This document shows, one piece after another, positions 62,543 to 64,000 of a stretch of DNA of 64,000 nucleotides. The translations under genes were made by a program, and so were the position numbers. The DNA lies in the NCBI RefSeq assembly GCF_900107135.1, contig NZ_FNOV01000002.1:1-64000 (forward strand), written 5' to 3'. This DNA comes from Hymenobacter psychrophilus. GTDB lineage: Bacteria; Bacteroidota; Bacteroidia; Cytophagales; Hymenobacteraceae. The notes under the pieces were generated by a model. That model did not search any database. It had not been told where the DNA came from and saw nothing but the letters and a program-made list of their open reading frames with translations. Positions within the stretch are counted from its first letter, which is position 1. Each line of letters begins with the position of its first letter.

Positions 62543-62944
62543 ATGAAACTCCTTACTTTGTGCTTCCATCGGCTATTATTGCCAGCAACGCTATTCGCGC
62601 TTACCAGCTGCGGCCACGCATTGCCGAGCCTGCCCGGTTTCGATGCTGCCGCCTGGAAAGCCGACCCCTACGGCTGCCGCGGCCAGCGCGCCACCCTCTT
62701 GCCAATACTCGAAAAGCATCGTACCGAGATATTTGAGGCCCGCATCAACGATATAACCAAACTACTGGGACACCCGGACGAGGAAGAATTGGGCGAGCAG
62801 AGCGACAAAGTATACATCTATTACGTGGCGCCCGGTACGCAGTGCGCCCCCAGCCACCCACGTGCCGCCCCCAACCGCGTGATGTTGCGCAGCGGTGCTA
62901 CCGGCACCGTTACCGAGGTTATTCTGCCCGTACAGAATAAATAG
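62543..62944 (+). CDS. Small lipoprotein of unknown function
   Basis: 133 residues with a lipoprotein signal (LLPATLFALTSC) and mature part starting GHALPSLPGFD. It contains KADPYGCRGQRATLLPILEK and ITKLLGHPDEEELGEQSDKV, which looks like a SmpA/OmlA-type fold opening, and three more Cys (including TQCAPSHP). Partner or function unknown. Divergent from the L,D-transpeptidase gene. ATG 62543 chosen for the signal. Confidence 0.7.
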   Translation: MKLLTLCFHRLLLPATLFALTSCGHALPSLPGFDAAAWKADPYGCRGQRATLLPILEKHRTEIFEARINDITKLLGHPDEEELGEQSDKVYIYYVAPGTQCAPSHPRAAPNRVMLRSGATGTVTEVILPVQNK

Positions 62945-63015
62945 AAAAATAGCACTATTTATCTATAATAAGAGGCTTTGTTACTCGTTTATTAGTAGCC
63001 CACTGCATTACAGTT

Positions 63016-63093
63016 GGCCGCCATGGCCCCAATGGTTTCGGCCGCCCCCGAATTCAATCGAGGGCGGCCGAAACCATTGGGGCCATGGCGGCC
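63016..63093. terminator. 32-bp perfect hairpin between convergent genes
   Basis: Arms 63016-63047 and 63062-63093 are perfectly complementary with a 14-nt loop. It lies between convergent genes (62543-62944 and 63112-63510). Probably an intrinsic bidirectional terminator or a palindromic mobile repeat; no clear T-run. Confidence 0.7.
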
Positions 63094-63111
63094 GGATACA
63101 ATGAGAAGTAC

Positions 63112-63510
63112 TTAGCCTAGGCCGCCTTCCGTGTCTGATAACGGTGCCGGAGTAGCGGGCTGTTGCCCGCGCATCAGGCTGAGTTGCGAAGGCGTTAGGA
63201 TGCGGCTGCACTCTTTATCGTAGTGCGACTGCAACTCGGATAAGGCCTGCTGCATTCGTGAAGGGTTTTCGTGGTATTGCCACTGAATTTCGTCGGCCTG
63301 AGCAACTTTGATGCTGTTGATTTTGCGCAGGTGAACAATCTGGGCCTCATTGAGCCGGAGCTGGGCTGTCATTTGCTTGGTAAGGGCTTCAGCTTCCGCA
63401 ACTGTCGGGTCGGCGCCTTCGGCGCGCTCAGCGTACTGTTCCTTCATTTGAGCCTGCGCTACCGAGCCCAGACTGCCGAGAAAAAGAAGGGTTAGAAAGA
63501 GCGCTTTCAT
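63112..63510 (-). CDS. Secreted helical protein (CpxP/Spy-like)
   Basis: 132 residues with a signal peptide (LFLTLLFLGSLGSVAQAQ). The mature part is helical: EAEALTKQMTAQLRLNEAQI, then LRKINSIKVAQADEIQWQYH and a C-terminal LQSHYDKECSRILTPSQLSL. The pattern of a helical hairpin with QMTAQLxLxxxQ and LTPSQ resembles CpxP/Spy-family periplasmic proteins of Bacteroidota. Chaperone-like or metal-binding roles are possible. Assignment is tentative. Confidence 0.65.
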   Translation of the reverse strand: MKALFLTLLFLGSLGSVAQAQMKEQYAERAEGADPTVAEAEALTKQMTAQLRLNEAQIVHLRKINSIKVAQADEIQWQYHENPSRMQQALSELQSHYDKECSRILTPSQLSLMRGQQPATPAPLSDTEGGLG

Positions 63511-63867
63511 GGTGGGTAAATGCTATGGTGCTGGGAGGCTGAAAAGTCAGCTGGGGGTAGAACCAACTAAATCTCCGGAAAATTCCACCCTTCCATTTAT
63601 ATCATGCAATAATATACATTAAAAGCCACATTACCTTCATTCATCATAAATTTAAGTAAACTATATATTGAAATAGTTTAGTTTATATATCTTCCTCTGA
63701 AGTGCCTTCCCGCGCAGTTCTATTGGTATGTTGAGTCGGCATACCCTATAGTAACTTATTGAACACCATAACGCTTGCTGCAACGCATAGCCTGGCTATT
63801 CTAGTATGCCTAAGCCCTCCAGAACATGGTTCTGGAGGGCTTAGGCATACTAGAATAGCCGTTTCGT
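63511..63867. other. Non-coding gap, AT-rich
   Basis: About 357 bp with an AT-rich stretch 63600-63695 containing inverted runs (TAAACTATATAT and ATAGTTTAGTTTATAT), probably promoter-region DNA for the gene starting at 63510. It also holds the palindrome 63794-63860. No gene seen. Confidence 0.5.
63794..63860 (-). terminator. 32-bp perfect hairpin after the partial membrane gene
   Basis: Arms 63794-63825 and 63829-63860 are perfect with a 3-nt loop, just after the stop at 63868 of the minus-strand gene. Likely its terminator or a palindromic repeat. Confidence 0.7.
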
Positions 63868-64000
63868 TTACTCCAGACCTGTCATGGGCTTATGGTCGGG
63901 GCTCTTGTAATACTGCATGGCAATGAGTGAAATAATCATGCCCAGCATGGCACCCTGCAGGACGATGGCCAGGAAGGCAATAGTAACCGACAGATCGTAG
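63868..64000 (-). CDS. Membrane protein, C-terminal part (partial)
   Basis: About 43 residues are visible from the right edge: YDLSVTIAFLAIVLQGAMLG, then a continuing hydrophobic helix (MIISLIAMQYY) and a short polar tail ending KPMTGLE and TAA at 63868. One or two transmembrane segments. Family not recognisable from this fragment. Confidence 0.7.
   Translation of the reverse strand, partial: YDLSVTIAFLAIVLQGAMLGMIISLIAMQYYKSPDHKPMTGLE

Overview
The window reads as chromosomal DNA from a GC-rich Bacteroidota bacterium of the Hymenobacter type (Cytophagales). This is inferred from the SusC/SusD pair, a type IX secretion sorting domain, sparse Shine-Dalgarno sequences, promoters of the TAnnTTTG form and the housekeeping protein sequences. 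No database search was possible.

Region 1 (1-760): the 5' end of an IS5-family element has cut into an amidoligase-family gene, whose C-terminal part is lost or lies outside the window. Upstream of that gene is an array of three evenly spaced operator-like dyads (962-1029).

Region 2 (1143-25650): a polysaccharide utilisation locus for a uronic-acid polymer, most likely a polyglucuronate/glucuronan or another glucuronate-rich glycan. Binding and uptake would use SusD and SusC. Depolymerisation would use two alginate-lyase-fold proteins, a right-handed beta-helix lyase-like protein with a T9SS tail, a GH88 unsaturated glucuronyl hydrolase and a GH2 enzyme. Cytoplasmic uptake would use an ExuT-like transporter. 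Catabolism follows glucuronate - fructuronate (UxaC) - mannonate (SDR reductase) - KDG (UxuA) - KDPG (KdgK) - pyruvate + glyceraldehyde-3-phosphate (Eda), with KduI on the unsaturated-uronate branch. A LacI-type regulator sits divergently from susC. A near-identical 21-bp motif with a central CG, like a LacI-family operator, occurs upstream of four transcription units, always in the same orientation relative to the gene, so the regulon can be read from the sequence.

Region 3 (25670-29300): an AT-richer accessory island. It starts with a mosaic of IS3 and ISAs1 fragments, followed by an AT-rich pair (GNAT-fold, acyl-synthase-like protein plus an AraC-type regulator with a histidine-kinase-like dimerisation helix). 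It ends with an IS630 remnant, a 118-bp almost perfect palindrome and a membrane-protein gene that has lost its 5' end.

Region 4 (29690-47490): core genes. These are thrS, then infC-rpmI-rplT (infC appears to start at an ATA codon), TPR proteins, topoisomerase IV parC and parE flanking a TPR histidine kinase, an AI-2E family exporter, a PA2169-type four-helix protein and a DnaQ-exonuclease/GIY-YIG fusion.

Region 5 (47480-64000): envelope and housekeeping genes. They include small paralogues of unknown function, a divergent pair of secreted proteins with kinase-like motifs, topoisomerase IB, two M48 metalloproteases, an App1-type phosphatase, MtgA, a Lon-N-domain protein, a metallophosphoesterase, a lipid kinase and an L,D-transpeptidase. 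Several intergenic gaps carry very long perfect hairpins or REP-like repeats.
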